Below are positions 1 to 5,018 of a DNA stretch of 6,498 nt, in pieces; position 1 is the stretch's first letter; each line of letters starts with the position of its first letter. Both the position numbers and the translations under genes were made by a program. The DNA comes from Planctomycetota bacterium (lineage in GTDB: Bacteria > Planctomycetota > PLA2), in contig JAKLKT010000171.1 of assembly GCA_023150495.1 (NCBI GenBank), positions 1 to 6,498 of the forward strand, written 5' to 3'. Under the pieces are notes generated by a model, which worked only from the letters and a program-made list of their open reading frames with translations, was not told the origin of the DNA and ran no database searches.

Positions 1-1017
1 CGCGGCGGCCAGACGGGCTTCGTGCGCCCCTCGGGCACGGGTGGGACGGAAGCGCGCGGCCGCATCCCGAGCGGCCGCAGCACCGGCGCCGGCGCGGTTC
101 CGGACTACGGCTACCGGCGCTACGGCTACTACCCGCGCCCGTACTCGAGCTATCCGAACTGCTACCCGTACGGCTACGGGTACTACGGGTACCCCTACTA
201 CTGCTCCCCGTACTACAGCGGGGGCGGCTTCTACCTCGGCTTCACGTTCGGCGCGGGCGCGTACTTCGGCCTCAGCTACTACTATCCGTGGTACCACTGC
301 GGCTCGAGCTACGCGTTCTTCTACGGCGCGCCGCTCTCCTACTGCTACGTGCCCTACGGGTTCTACTGCGACGCCCCGGCCACCTACGTCACACGCTACG
401 TCTACGTCGAGGACACGTACCCGACGACGGACTACGAGGTGGTCGAGGCGAAGCCGCCCGAGGGCGAGCCGGCGGAGGAGCAGAAGGTCGTCGAGCCCGA
501 GCCCGCCGCGGGCTCCCCGGTGGCGGAGAAGTACCTGCGCGACGCGAGCGAGCTCTTCCGCAAGGGCGACTACCTCGAGGCGGCGAAGCTCTTCCGCCTC
601 GCGGCGCTGAGCGCGCCCGAGAACGCGGCGCCGCTCTTCGCGCTCGGCCAGTCGCTGATCGCGATCGGGTCCGATGCGTACGCGGCGAAGGTCATCCGCA
701 AGGCCGTGCTGATGAACCCGGGCCTCGTGAAGGAGCCCGGCGACCTGGTGGGCGTGTACAAGGACCAGGCCGAGTTCGACCGTGTCATGGGGGAGCTCGT
801 CACGCGCGCGGAGCAGGGCCCCGCGGGCGGCGACGCGCGGTTCCTCCTCGCCGTCGAGCGGTACTTCACCGGCGATCCGAAGGCCGTCGAGGGGTTCACG
901 GCGCTGCGTGCGGCGCTGCCCGACGACAAGGCCGTCGAGCTCTTCGATGCGGCGGCGACCAAGCGGTTCGCCGCGGCGGCGGAGGATCTCCCGGACGTGA
1001 CCGCCGCGCCGAAGTAG
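1..1017 (+). CDS. Tyr/Gly-rich low-complexity protein with C-terminal TPR helices (5' partial)
   Basis: The frame is open from the first base, so the gene almost certainly starts upstream; the GTG at 22 is only an internal candidate. The visible part is 338 residues. Residues about 36-140 are extraordinarily aromatic, with about 33 tyrosines in 105 residues mixed with Gly, Pro and Ser (for example YGYGYYGYPYY), plus five cysteines. An acidic Glu/Pro linker follows (about 145-172). Next come TPR-like helix pairs at about 174-206 (AEKYLRDASELFRKGDYLEAAKLF) and 208-241, and a weaker pair near 277-310. The TPR part suggests protein-protein contacts; the Tyr-rich part could be a surface, matrix or condensate-forming segment, but that is inference. 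No catalytic motif is visible and I do not recognise a named family. The missing N-terminus would decide whether it is exported. The next gene begins 62 bases downstream. Confidence 0.8.
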   Translation, partial: RGGQTGFVRPSGTGGTEARGRIPSGRSTGAGAVPDYGYRRYGYYPRPYSSYPNCYPYGYGYYGYPYYCSPYYSGGGFYLGFTFGAGAYFGLSYYYPWYHCGSSYAFFYGAPLSYCYVPYGFYCDAPATYVTRYVYVEDTYPTTDYEVVEAKPPEGEPAEEQKVVEPEPAAGSPVAEKYLRDASELFRKGDYLEAAKLFRLAALSAPENAAPLFALGQSLIAIGSDAYAAKVIRKAVLMNPGLVKEPGDLVGVYKDQAEFDRVMGELVTRAEQGPAGGDARFLLAVERYFTGDPKAVEGFTALRAALPDDKAVELFDAAATKRFAAAAEDLPDVTAAPK

Positions 1018-1049
1018 CGGCGCCCCCGGAGCCCCCCTCCTTCCTCCCG

Positions 1050-1072
1050 TAGAATCGGCGGCGAGGGAGGAG
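1050..1072 (+). promoter_or_regulatory. Possible -10 element and Shine-Dalgarno for the hydrolase gene
   Basis: TAGAAT at 1050-1055 resembles a sigma70 -10 box (5 of 6), but no convincing -35 lies 16-18 bases upstream. A strong purine-rich ribosome binding site, AGGGAGGAG at 1064-1072, sits 7 bases before the ATG at 1080 and fixes that start. The ribosome binding site is well supported; the promoter is weak. Confidence 0.4.
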
Positions 1073-1079
1073 ACCGTTC

Positions 1080-1940
1080 ATGCGCCGCGCCCCGCTGCTC
1101 GCCGCCTTCGCATGCCTCGCCGGCATCGCCGCGCTGGCCCAGGAGAAGCCCGCCGACACGCAGGAGTCGCCGGCCGGCAAGCGGGAGAAGCCCGCCGGCC
1201 CGGGCCCGACCGGCGGCCTCACCGAGGAGGAGTTCAAGGCCCTCCACGACCTGACCGACAAGGAGCCCCCGGCGCCCAGGGGCAAGATGGTCGATCTCGA
1301 CGGGGCGCGCGCGTACCTGAGCCTGCCCAAGGGCGAGCCGCCGTTCCCGGCGGTGATCGTGATCCACGAGTGGTGGGGGCTGACCGGCCACATCCAGCAC
1401 TGGGCCGACCGGCTCGCCGCGGACGGGTTTGCCGCGCTCGCCGTCGACCTCTACGGCGGCAAGGTCGCGGACAACCGCGACGACGCGATGCGCTACATGA
1501 AGGGGGTCGATGCGGCGAACGCGCAGGCGACGCTCAAGCGCGCGCACGCCTTCCTCAAGGAGGACGCCCGCGTGAAGGCCGCGAGGCGCGGCTGCATGGG
1601 CTGGTGCTTCGGCGGCGCCTGGACGCTGAAGCATGCGATGGCGACGCCCGACCTCGATGCCGCGATCATGTACTACGGCCAGCCCGTCCTCGACCCCGCC
1701 GAGCTGAAGGCGATCCGCGCGCCCCTCCTTGGGATCTTCGGCAACCGGGACAAGTCGATCCCGCCGGAGAAGGTCGACGCGTTCGGAAAGGCGCTCGCCG
1801 AAGCCGGCGTGAAGCACCGGATCCTGAGCTACGACGCGGACCACGCCTTCGCGAACCCGTCCGGCGGGCGGTACGACGAGACGGCGGCCGCGGCCGCCTG
1901 GGCCGAGGCGCGGGCCTTCCTCTCCGAACGGCTCAGGTAG
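1080..1940 (+). CDS. Exported dienelactone hydrolase-family alpha/beta hydrolase
   Basis: This 286-residue protein starts at an ATG with a strong Shine-Dalgarno 7 bases upstream. Residues 1-20 are a typical Sec signal peptide (basic MRR, hydrophobic core, ALA before Gln21). A Pro/Glu/Lys-rich linker runs to about residue 68, then an alpha/beta hydrolase domain to the end. Family hallmarks are Glu97 in VIHEWWG, the nucleophile Cys176 in GWCFGG, Asp224 in GNRDKSIP and His255 in DADHAF. The spacings Cys-Asp (48) and Asp-His (31) equal those of the classical Pseudomonas dienelactone hydrolase (Cys123, Asp171, His202). The family hydrolyses lactones and esters such as dienelactone in chlorocatechol breakdown. 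Many homologues have unknown substrates, and the export signal argues for a periplasmic or extracellular ester target here. No aromatic-degradation genes lie next to it. The next gene is convergent, 14 bases away. Confidence 0.88.
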   Translation: MRRAPLLAAFACLAGIAALAQEKPADTQESPAGKREKPAGPGPTGGLTEEEFKALHDLTDKEPPAPRGKMVDLDGARAYLSLPKGEPPFPAVIVIHEWWGLTGHIQHWADRLAADGFAALAVDLYGGKVADNRDDAMRYMKGVDAANAQATLKRAHAFLKEDARVKAARRGCMGWCFGGAWTLKHAMATPDLDAAIMYYGQPVLDPAELKAIRAPLLGIFGNRDKSIPPEKVDAFGKALAEAGVKHRILSYDADHAFANPSGGRYDETAAAAAWAEARAFLSERLR

Positions 1941-1941
1941 C

Positions 1942-1972
1942 GCCGGGCCCGGCTTCAGCTCGGCGGCCCGGC
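1942..1972. terminator. GC-rich stem-loop between convergent genes, possible bidirectional terminator
   Basis: GCCGGGCC at 1942-1949 pairs perfectly with GGCCCGGC at 1965-1972 around a 15-base loop. The left arm is also part of a 12-base perfect palindrome (GCCGGGCCCGGC, 1942-1953). It lies just after the stop codon of the hydrolase gene and overlaps the 3' end of the opposite-strand gene, which is where a shared terminator would sit. There is no T-tract, so Rho-independent function is uncertain, and GC-rich sequence makes chance dyads common. Confidence 0.3.
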
Positions 1973-2188
1973 TTCCCTGCGCCGACGGGCCTCGCCGAAG
2001 CCCCAGATGCCCCAGCAGAAGGCGCCGAGGCCGACGAGGCCGAGCGGCACCCCGACGGGCAGGAGGATCACCGTCACTCCCATTCCGAGACCCGCGACCA
2101 TCAGGGCCGCGCCGACGATGATCGCCGCGACATGGGCCGCGAAGTTCTCACCCACTCTCAGGGCTTCTCGCGCGGACATTTCCCGCAT
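1955..2188 (-). CDS. Small two-helix membrane protein, unknown function
   Basis: A 77-residue protein on the minus strand. The frame stays open upstream to 2443, but the upstream part is low-complexity Arg/Pro sequence. The ATG at 2188 is preceded by GGAGGTG with 5 bases spacing, which decides the start. Residues 1-16 (MREMSAREALRVGENF) look amphipathic. Two hydrophobic helices follow at about 17-37 and 41-63, rich in Gly, with a short GMGV turn. The protein ends in an Arg cluster (EARRRRE), predicting both termini in the cytoplasm. Similar small Gly-rich hairpin proteins are common and mostly unnamed; a holin-like or envelope-stress role cannot be claimed. It converges on the hydrolase gene with 14 bases between the stops, so the two are not co-transcribed. 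Confidence 0.65.
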   Translation of the reverse strand: MREMSAREALRVGENFAAHVAAIIVGAALMVAGLGMGVTVILLPVGVPLGLVGLGAFCWGIWGFGEARRRREAGPPS

Positions 2189-2214
2189 GCTGCACCTCCG
2201 GCGGGTCCAGGTGG

Positions 2215-2227
2215 GCTTTGGCAAAGC
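2215..2227. repeat. Short inverted repeat upstream of the small membrane gene
   Basis: GCTTTG and CAAAGC are perfect 6-base arms around one base. The dyad ends 27 bases before the ATG at 2188, on the minus-strand reading. The position would suit an operator, or a hairpin in the leader. It is short enough to arise by chance. Confidence 0.3.
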
Positions 2228-2278
2228 GCGGACCACGCAGCCCCCCGCGGGGACAGGCAGGGCGCCGCCGCCATGCTT

Positions 2279-2303
2279 GGACCGTCGCTCCGCAGCGCGG
2301 TCC
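2279..2303. repeat. Bulged hairpin in the leader region
   Basis: GGACCG (2279-2284), a single unpaired T (2285), CGCT (2286-2289), loop CCGC (2290-2293), AGCG (2294-2297) and CGGTCC (2298-2303) form a 10-base-pair stem with one bulge and a four-base loop. It lies 91 bases upstream of the minus-strand start at 2188. It could be an RNA structure in that leader or a DNA-level dyad. No T-tract follows on either strand, so it is not an obvious terminator. Confidence 0.4.
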
Positions 2304-2425
2304 GGTTGGATGTTGTCACGCGGATCGCGGTTCCATCGGCTCGCCGGTCGGCGCGGTGCGAACATCTGCCGCTCCGGACCGGGGCTTTGACCTCCTTTCC
2401 TGCTCTGGCTCGTCTGGGCTCTTCG

Positions 2426-2458
2426 TGGACAGGGCCGGACCACCTCCTGATGTATAGT
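2426..2458 (+). promoter_or_regulatory. Weak candidate promoter for the leader ORF-ade-hpt operon
   Basis: TATAGT at 2453-2458 matches the -10 consensus at 5 of 6 positions, and TGGACA at 2426-2431 matches the -35 at 5 of 6. The spacer is 21 bases, which is too long for efficient sigma70 use, so only the -10 may be real. A transcript from here would carry roughly 95 bases before the ATG at 2560. Confidence 0.25.
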
Positions 2459-2542
2459 CGGGGGCCGGTGTCACTTCCTGCTCCCGCCGGTGGGGCGAGA
2501 ATCGGCCTCGCAGGCGGGAAATCGAGAAATCCAGTGGGCGTC

Positions 2543-2554
2543 GGGAGGAGGAGG
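2543..2554 (+). promoter_or_regulatory. Strong Shine-Dalgarno in front of a small ORF
   Basis: GGGAGGAGGAGG ends 5 bases before the ATG at 2560. It is the best ribosome binding site in the right half of the intergenic region, yet it lies about 100 bases upstream of the ade start, so it cannot serve ade directly. It is the main reason to consider the 36-codon ORF that follows. Confidence 0.45.
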
Positions 2555-2559
2555 CGCGG

Positions 2560-2670
2560 ATGAGGTTCCGAAGGTCCTCGGCGGCGATGCGCGCGGTCCC
2601 CCCGCGCCCGCGCAGCCGGCCGCGCCCCGCCTGCCCCCGGAGCCCCCTGCCTTCCCATGCCGACGCCTGA
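2560..2670 (+). CDS. Possible Arg/Pro-rich leader peptide overlapping the ade start
   Basis: A 36-codon frame starts at an ATG with an optimal Shine-Dalgarno 5 bases upstream and stops at TGA 2668-2670. The stop is 11 bases beyond the first base of the ade ATG, in another frame, giving a 14-base overlap. The peptide starts MRFRRSSAAMRAVPPRPR and contains nine Arg and eight Pro, including one Pro-Pro pair. It shows no signal peptide and no domain. The ade gene itself has only a poor binding site (GGAG about 16 bases upstream), so ribosomes finishing this ORF could feed ade by translational coupling, or stalling on Arg/Pro codons could control it. It may equally be a chance frame in GC-rich DNA. 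Confidence 0.35.
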   Translation: MRFRRSSAAMRAVPPRPRSRPRPACPRSPLPSHADA

Positions 2671-4375
2671 CGAGCTTCCCGCCCTCCTCGCCGCCGCACG
2701 CGGCGACGCGTCGTGCGACCTCGTCCTCCGGAACGCGAGGCTCGTGAACGTCGCCTCGGGGGAGGTCCACGACGCCGACATCGCCATCCTCGGCCGCCTC
2801 GTCGCCGGGGTGGGCCGGGGATACCGCGCGCGCGAGGAGGCGGACCTCGAAGGCGCCTACGTCGCGCCCGGTCTCATCGACGCGCACGTGCACGTCGAGA
2901 GCGCGATGGTGCCGCCGTCGGAGTTCGCGCGGATGGTCGTGCCGCGCGGCGTGACCGCGGCCGTCACGGATCCGCACGAGATCGCGAACGTCGCGGGCAT
3001 CGAGGGTATCCGGTTCATGCTCGCGGACGCCCGCCGCTCGCCGCTCGCGATGTACGTGAACGCGTCGTCGTGCGTGCCGGCGACCGACCTCGGCACCGCG
3101 GGCGCGCGCCTCGAGGCGAGAGACCTCGCGCCGCTCCTGGGCGAGCCCGAGGTGCTCGGCCTCGCCGAGGTGATGAACTACCCCGGCGCGGTCCACGGCG
3201 ACCCCGGGGTCCTCGCGAAGCTCGAGGCCTTCCGCGGCCGGCCGATCGACGGTCACTGCCCGGCCCTCGCGGGACACGCGCTCGGCGCCTACGCCGCCGC
3301 GGGGATCGAGTCGGACCACGAGTGCACGCGGCTCGAGGAGGCCCGCGAGAAGCTGCGCCTCGGGATGATCCTCTTCCTTCGAGAGGCGACGAACGCGAGG
3401 AATCTCGCGGCGCTCCTCCCGCTCGTGACGCCGGCGACGGAACGGCGCATCTGCCTCTGCACCGACGACCGCCAGGTGCCCGACCTCGTGGAGGAGGGCT
3501 CGATCGACCACCTCGTGCGGATGGCGATCGCCGCGGGCGTGGCGCCCGTGACGGCAATCCGCATGGCGACGCTCAACGTCGCGGAGCGTTTCCGGATCCC
3601 GGATCGCGGCCTCGTCGCGCCGGGACGGATCGCGGACCTCGTCGTCTTCCGCGACCTGCGGGCGCCGCGCGCCGAACGCGTGTACGCGTCCGGCCGGCTC
3701 GTCGCGCGCGACGGGGAGCTGCTCGCGCCGCGGGCGACCGTCGCGGCGGCGTTCACGGGCAGCGTGCGGGTCGACTGGGCGAAGGTCTCGCTCAGGATCC
3801 CGGCGCGCGGGCGGCGCGTGCGCGCGATCGGCGCGATCCCGGACCAGCTCGTGACGGCCCATCTGACCGTCGATGCGAAGGTGGAGAACGGCGAGGCCGT
3901 GGCGGACCCCTCCCGCGACCTCCTGAAGATGGCCGTGATCGAGAGGCACGGCCGGGGGGGGCGCGTGGGGCTCGGCTTCGTCCGTGGGGTGGGGCTCCGG
4001 GGAGGGGCGATCGCGGGAACCGTCGCCCACGACCATCACAATCTCGTCGTGATCGGCGCGGACGACCGCTCGATGCTCGCGGCGGCGAAGGCGGTGGGGG
4101 GCGCGGGAGGAGGGCTCGCGGCGGCGAAGGGCGACGAGGTGCTCGCGCTCCTGCCGCTCCCGATCGGCGGGCTCATGTCGGACCGGCCGTACGAGGAGGT
4201 CGGGGAGGGGCTCAATGCGCTGCTCCGCGCAGCGAAGAGCCTCGGCTCGGCGCTCAAGGACCCGTTCATGGCGATGAGCTTCCTCGCTCTCGAGGTGATC
4301 CCGTCGCTCAAGCTGACGGATCTCGGGCTCGTGGACGTCGAGAAGTTCGCGCACGTGCCGCTCTTCGTCGAATGA
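2657..4375 (+). CDS. ade: Adenine deaminase
   Basis: This 572-residue enzyme hydrolyses adenine to hypoxanthine and ammonia in the cytoplasm (EC 3.5.4.2), the usual family length. It is an amidohydrolase with a metal-dependent barrel followed by the adenine deaminase C-terminal domain (about 395-568). Visible motifs are PGLIDAHVHVES (71-82, metal-binding H77 and H79), TDPHEIANV (104-112), Glu171 in LAEVMNYPGAV, His200 in DGHCP, His221 in SDHE, and Asp270 in CTDDR. AHDHHNLVVIG (457-467) marks the C-terminal domain. The ATG at 2657 is the first possible start after an in-frame TGA at 2561-2563; no GTG or TTG lies between. The Shine-Dalgarno is weak, fitting coupling to the upstream small ORF. 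The gene contains a G8 tract (3954-3961), which does not break the frame because conserved sequence continues on both sides. A 17-base direct repeat (4075-4091 and 4114-4130) encodes LAAAK twice. It overlaps hpt by ATGA. Confidence 0.95.
   Translation: MPTPDELPALLAAARGDASCDLVLRNARLVNVASGEVHDADIAILGRLVAGVGRGYRAREEADLEGAYVAPGLIDAHVHVESAMVPPSEFARMVVPRGVTAAVTDPHEIANVAGIEGIRFMLADARRSPLAMYVNASSCVPATDLGTAGARLEARDLAPLLGEPEVLGLAEVMNYPGAVHGDPGVLAKLEAFRGRPIDGHCPALAGHALGAYAAAGIESDHECTRLEEAREKLRLGMILFLREATNARNLAALLPLVTPATERRICLCTDDRQVPDLVEEGSIDHLVRMAIAAGVAPVTAIRMATLNVAERFRIPDRGLVAPGRIADLVVFRDLRAPRAERVYASGRLVARDGELLAPRATVAAAFTGSVRVDWAKVSLRIPARGRRVRAIGAIPDQLVTAHLTVDAKVENGEAVADPSRDLLKMAVIERHGRGGRVGLGFVRGVGLRGGAIAGTVAHDHHNLVVIGADDRSMLAAAKAVGGAGGGLAAAKGDEVLALLPLPIGGLMSDRPYEEVGEGLNALLRAAKSLGSALKDPFMAMSFLALEVIPSLKLTDLGLVDVEKFAHVPLFVE
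3986..4007 (+). other. Four-tetrad G-quadruplex motif inside ade
   Basis: Four runs of exactly four G (3986-3989, 3991-3994, 3999-4002, 4004-4007) are separated by loops of 1, 4 and 1 bases. Two more G-runs lie just upstream: G8 at 3954-3961 and G4 at 3967-3970. The coding strand, and so the mRNA, carries the G-runs. They encode a Gly-rich stretch (RGVGLRGGA) using GGG and GGA codons, where most Gly codons nearby in this window are GGC. The motif is seen directly; folding and any role are inference. Confidence 0.5.
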
Positions 4376-4908
4376 AGACGCCGAAGGACACGAAGCTGCT
4401 GCGCGTCCTCTTCTCCGAGGACCAGATCCGCCGTCGCGTCGAGGATCTCGCGCGGCAGATCTCCTCGGACTACGCGGACAAGGGCGAGGTGCTCCTCGTC
4501 GGCGTGCTCAAGGGGGCGTTCATCTTCCTCGCGGACCTGTGCCGGCGGATGACCGTGCCGCGCCGCGTCGACTTCATCGCGGTCTCCTCCTACGGCGACA
4601 GGACGGTGTCGAGCGGCAACGTGAGGCTCGTGCTCGATCTCCGGGGCGACATCCGCGGGCGGCACGTCCTCGTGGTGGAGGACATCGTCGACACGGGCTC
4701 GACGCTCGCCTACCTCCTCGACCTCCTCCGCCTCCGCGGCCCCGCCTCGGTGAGGACGTGCGCCTTCCTGAGGAAGGAGAAGGGCGGCCCGCCGGTCGAC
4801 TACGTCGGCTTCGAGGTCGCGGACGAGTGGGTCGTCGGCTACGGCCTCGACTACGCCGACGACTACCGCACCCTCCCCCACATCGCCATCCTCCAGGTCA
4901 ACCGTTAG
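4372..4908 (+). CDS. hpt: Hypoxanthine phosphoribosyltransferase
   Basis: This 178-residue enzyme transfers phosphoribose from PRPP to hypoxanthine (often also guanine), giving IMP or GMP (EC 2.4.2.8). The length is normal for the family. Signatures are LLVGVLKGAFIFLADL (41-56), the flexible-loop motif SSYGDRT (72-78), the PRPP-binding motif VVEDIVDTGST (101-111) with acidic pair Glu103-Asp104, and the C-terminal DEWVVGYGLDYADDYRTLP (151-169) that contacts base and metal. The start ATG overlaps the ade stop as ATGA (4372-4375) and has no Shine-Dalgarno of its own, so translation is probably coupled to ade. The pairing makes a direct pathway: Ade makes hypoxanthine, which Hpt recovers as IMP. 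All motifs are intact. Confidence 0.96.
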   Translation: MKTPKDTKLLRVLFSEDQIRRRVEDLARQISSDYADKGEVLLVGVLKGAFIFLADLCRRMTVPRRVDFIAVSSYGDRTVSSGNVRLVLDLRGDIRGRHVLVVEDIVDTGSTLAYLLDLLRLRGPASVRTCAFLRKEKGGPPVDYVGFEVADEWVVGYGLDYADDYRTLPHIAILQVNR

Positions 4909-4960
4909 GGTGCGGGGCGGTCACAAGTAGCTTTCCGGTAATGCTTTACATGACCTGATC

Positions 4961-4978
4961 TGCGCCCCTCGTGGCGCA
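4961..4978. repeat. Inverted repeat just upstream of a promoter
   Basis: TGCGCC (4961-4966) and GGCGCA (4973-4978) are perfect arms around six bases. The dyad ends one base before the -35 element at 4980. It could be an activator or repressor site for the downstream operon, or a weak terminator for hpt; no T-tract follows. Confidence 0.35.
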
Positions 4979-4979
4979 C

Positions 4980-5009
4980 TTGACGTGGCGAAAGACTAGT
5001 CTATAAAAT
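4980..5009 (+). promoter_or_regulatory. Sigma70-type promoter for the TPR/membrane protein operon
   Basis: TTGACG (4980-4985) matches the -35 consensus at 5 of 6 positions. TATAAA (5002-5007, spacer 16) or TAAAAT (5004-5009, spacer 18) each match the -10 at 5 of 6. This is the only strong promoter by eye in the window, and it sits in a short AT-rich island. Transcription would begin near 5011-5017, only a few bases before the ATG at 5019. Confidence 0.65.
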
Positions 5010-5013
5010 AGAC
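4993..5013. promoter_or_regulatory. Putative operator: two overlapping palindromes covering the -10 box
   Basis: AGACTAGTCT (4993-5002) is a perfect 10-base palindrome. GTCTAT-AAA-ATAGAC (4999-5013) is a perfect inverted repeat with a three-base centre, and the -10 element lies inside it. A dimeric repressor bound here would block RNA polymerase. The regulator is not in the window. Winged-helix repressors of the BlaI/MecI or PadR type use short dyads of this kind, but assigning one here is inference. Confidence 0.5.
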
Positions 5014-5018
5014 CACAT

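Larger units (their letters stand above)
2189..2559. other. Gene-free region between the small membrane protein and the ade operon
   Basis: I see no convincing gene in this stretch. The long frames crossing it are extensions or shadows with Arg/Pro/Ala-rich translations. It would hold the promoter and leader of the minus-strand membrane protein (left) and of the ade-hpt operon (right). It contains several dyads: GCTTTG-G-CAAAGC (2215-2227), the palindrome CCCCGCGGGG (2243-2252), a bulged hairpin (2279-2303) and an imperfect palindrome GCTCCGGACCGGGGC (2371-2385). It has more local AT and T-runs than the coding DNA around it, especially near 2305-2340 and 2385-2460. Confidence 0.6.

Noticed and set aside
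570..1844. A long minus-strand frame across the TPR and hydrolase genes
   Set aside because: It has low-complexity composition and no ribosome binding site, and both plus-strand genes beneath it have recognisable domains.
1050..2506. The shared nonamer AGAATCGGC before the hydrolase gene (1051) and before the ade operon (2498) as a common regulatory motif
   Set aside because: Nine bases shared once, at different distances from the starts and with no dyad, is too little to separate from chance.
1112..2563. A 483-codon plus-strand frame crossing the hydrolase gene and the intergenic region
   Set aside because: It is an Arg/Pro/Gly-rich shadow of the hydrolase that runs on because stop codons are rare in GC-rich DNA.
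2490..2747. An 85-codon plus-strand frame overlapping the ade start
   Set aside because: It lacks a ribosome binding site, has low-complexity composition and ends inside ade; the 2560 ORF is better supported.
3954..3961. G8 tract in ade as a possible frameshift or phase-variation site
   Set aside because: Conserved family sequence is in frame on both sides, and homopolymers of this size are expected at this GC content. No sign of a broken gene.
2471..4354. A 627-codon open frame on the minus strand antisense to ade
   Set aside because: It is Arg/Glu/His/Asp-rich shadow sequence with no domain, and the plus strand encodes an unmistakable adenine deaminase.
2713..4908. A 731-codon plus-strand frame reading through ade into hpt, which looks like a fusion
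   Set aside because: Its first part is an out-of-frame Arg-rich translation of ade; only the part from 4372 is real hpt. The ATGA overlap explains the shared frame.
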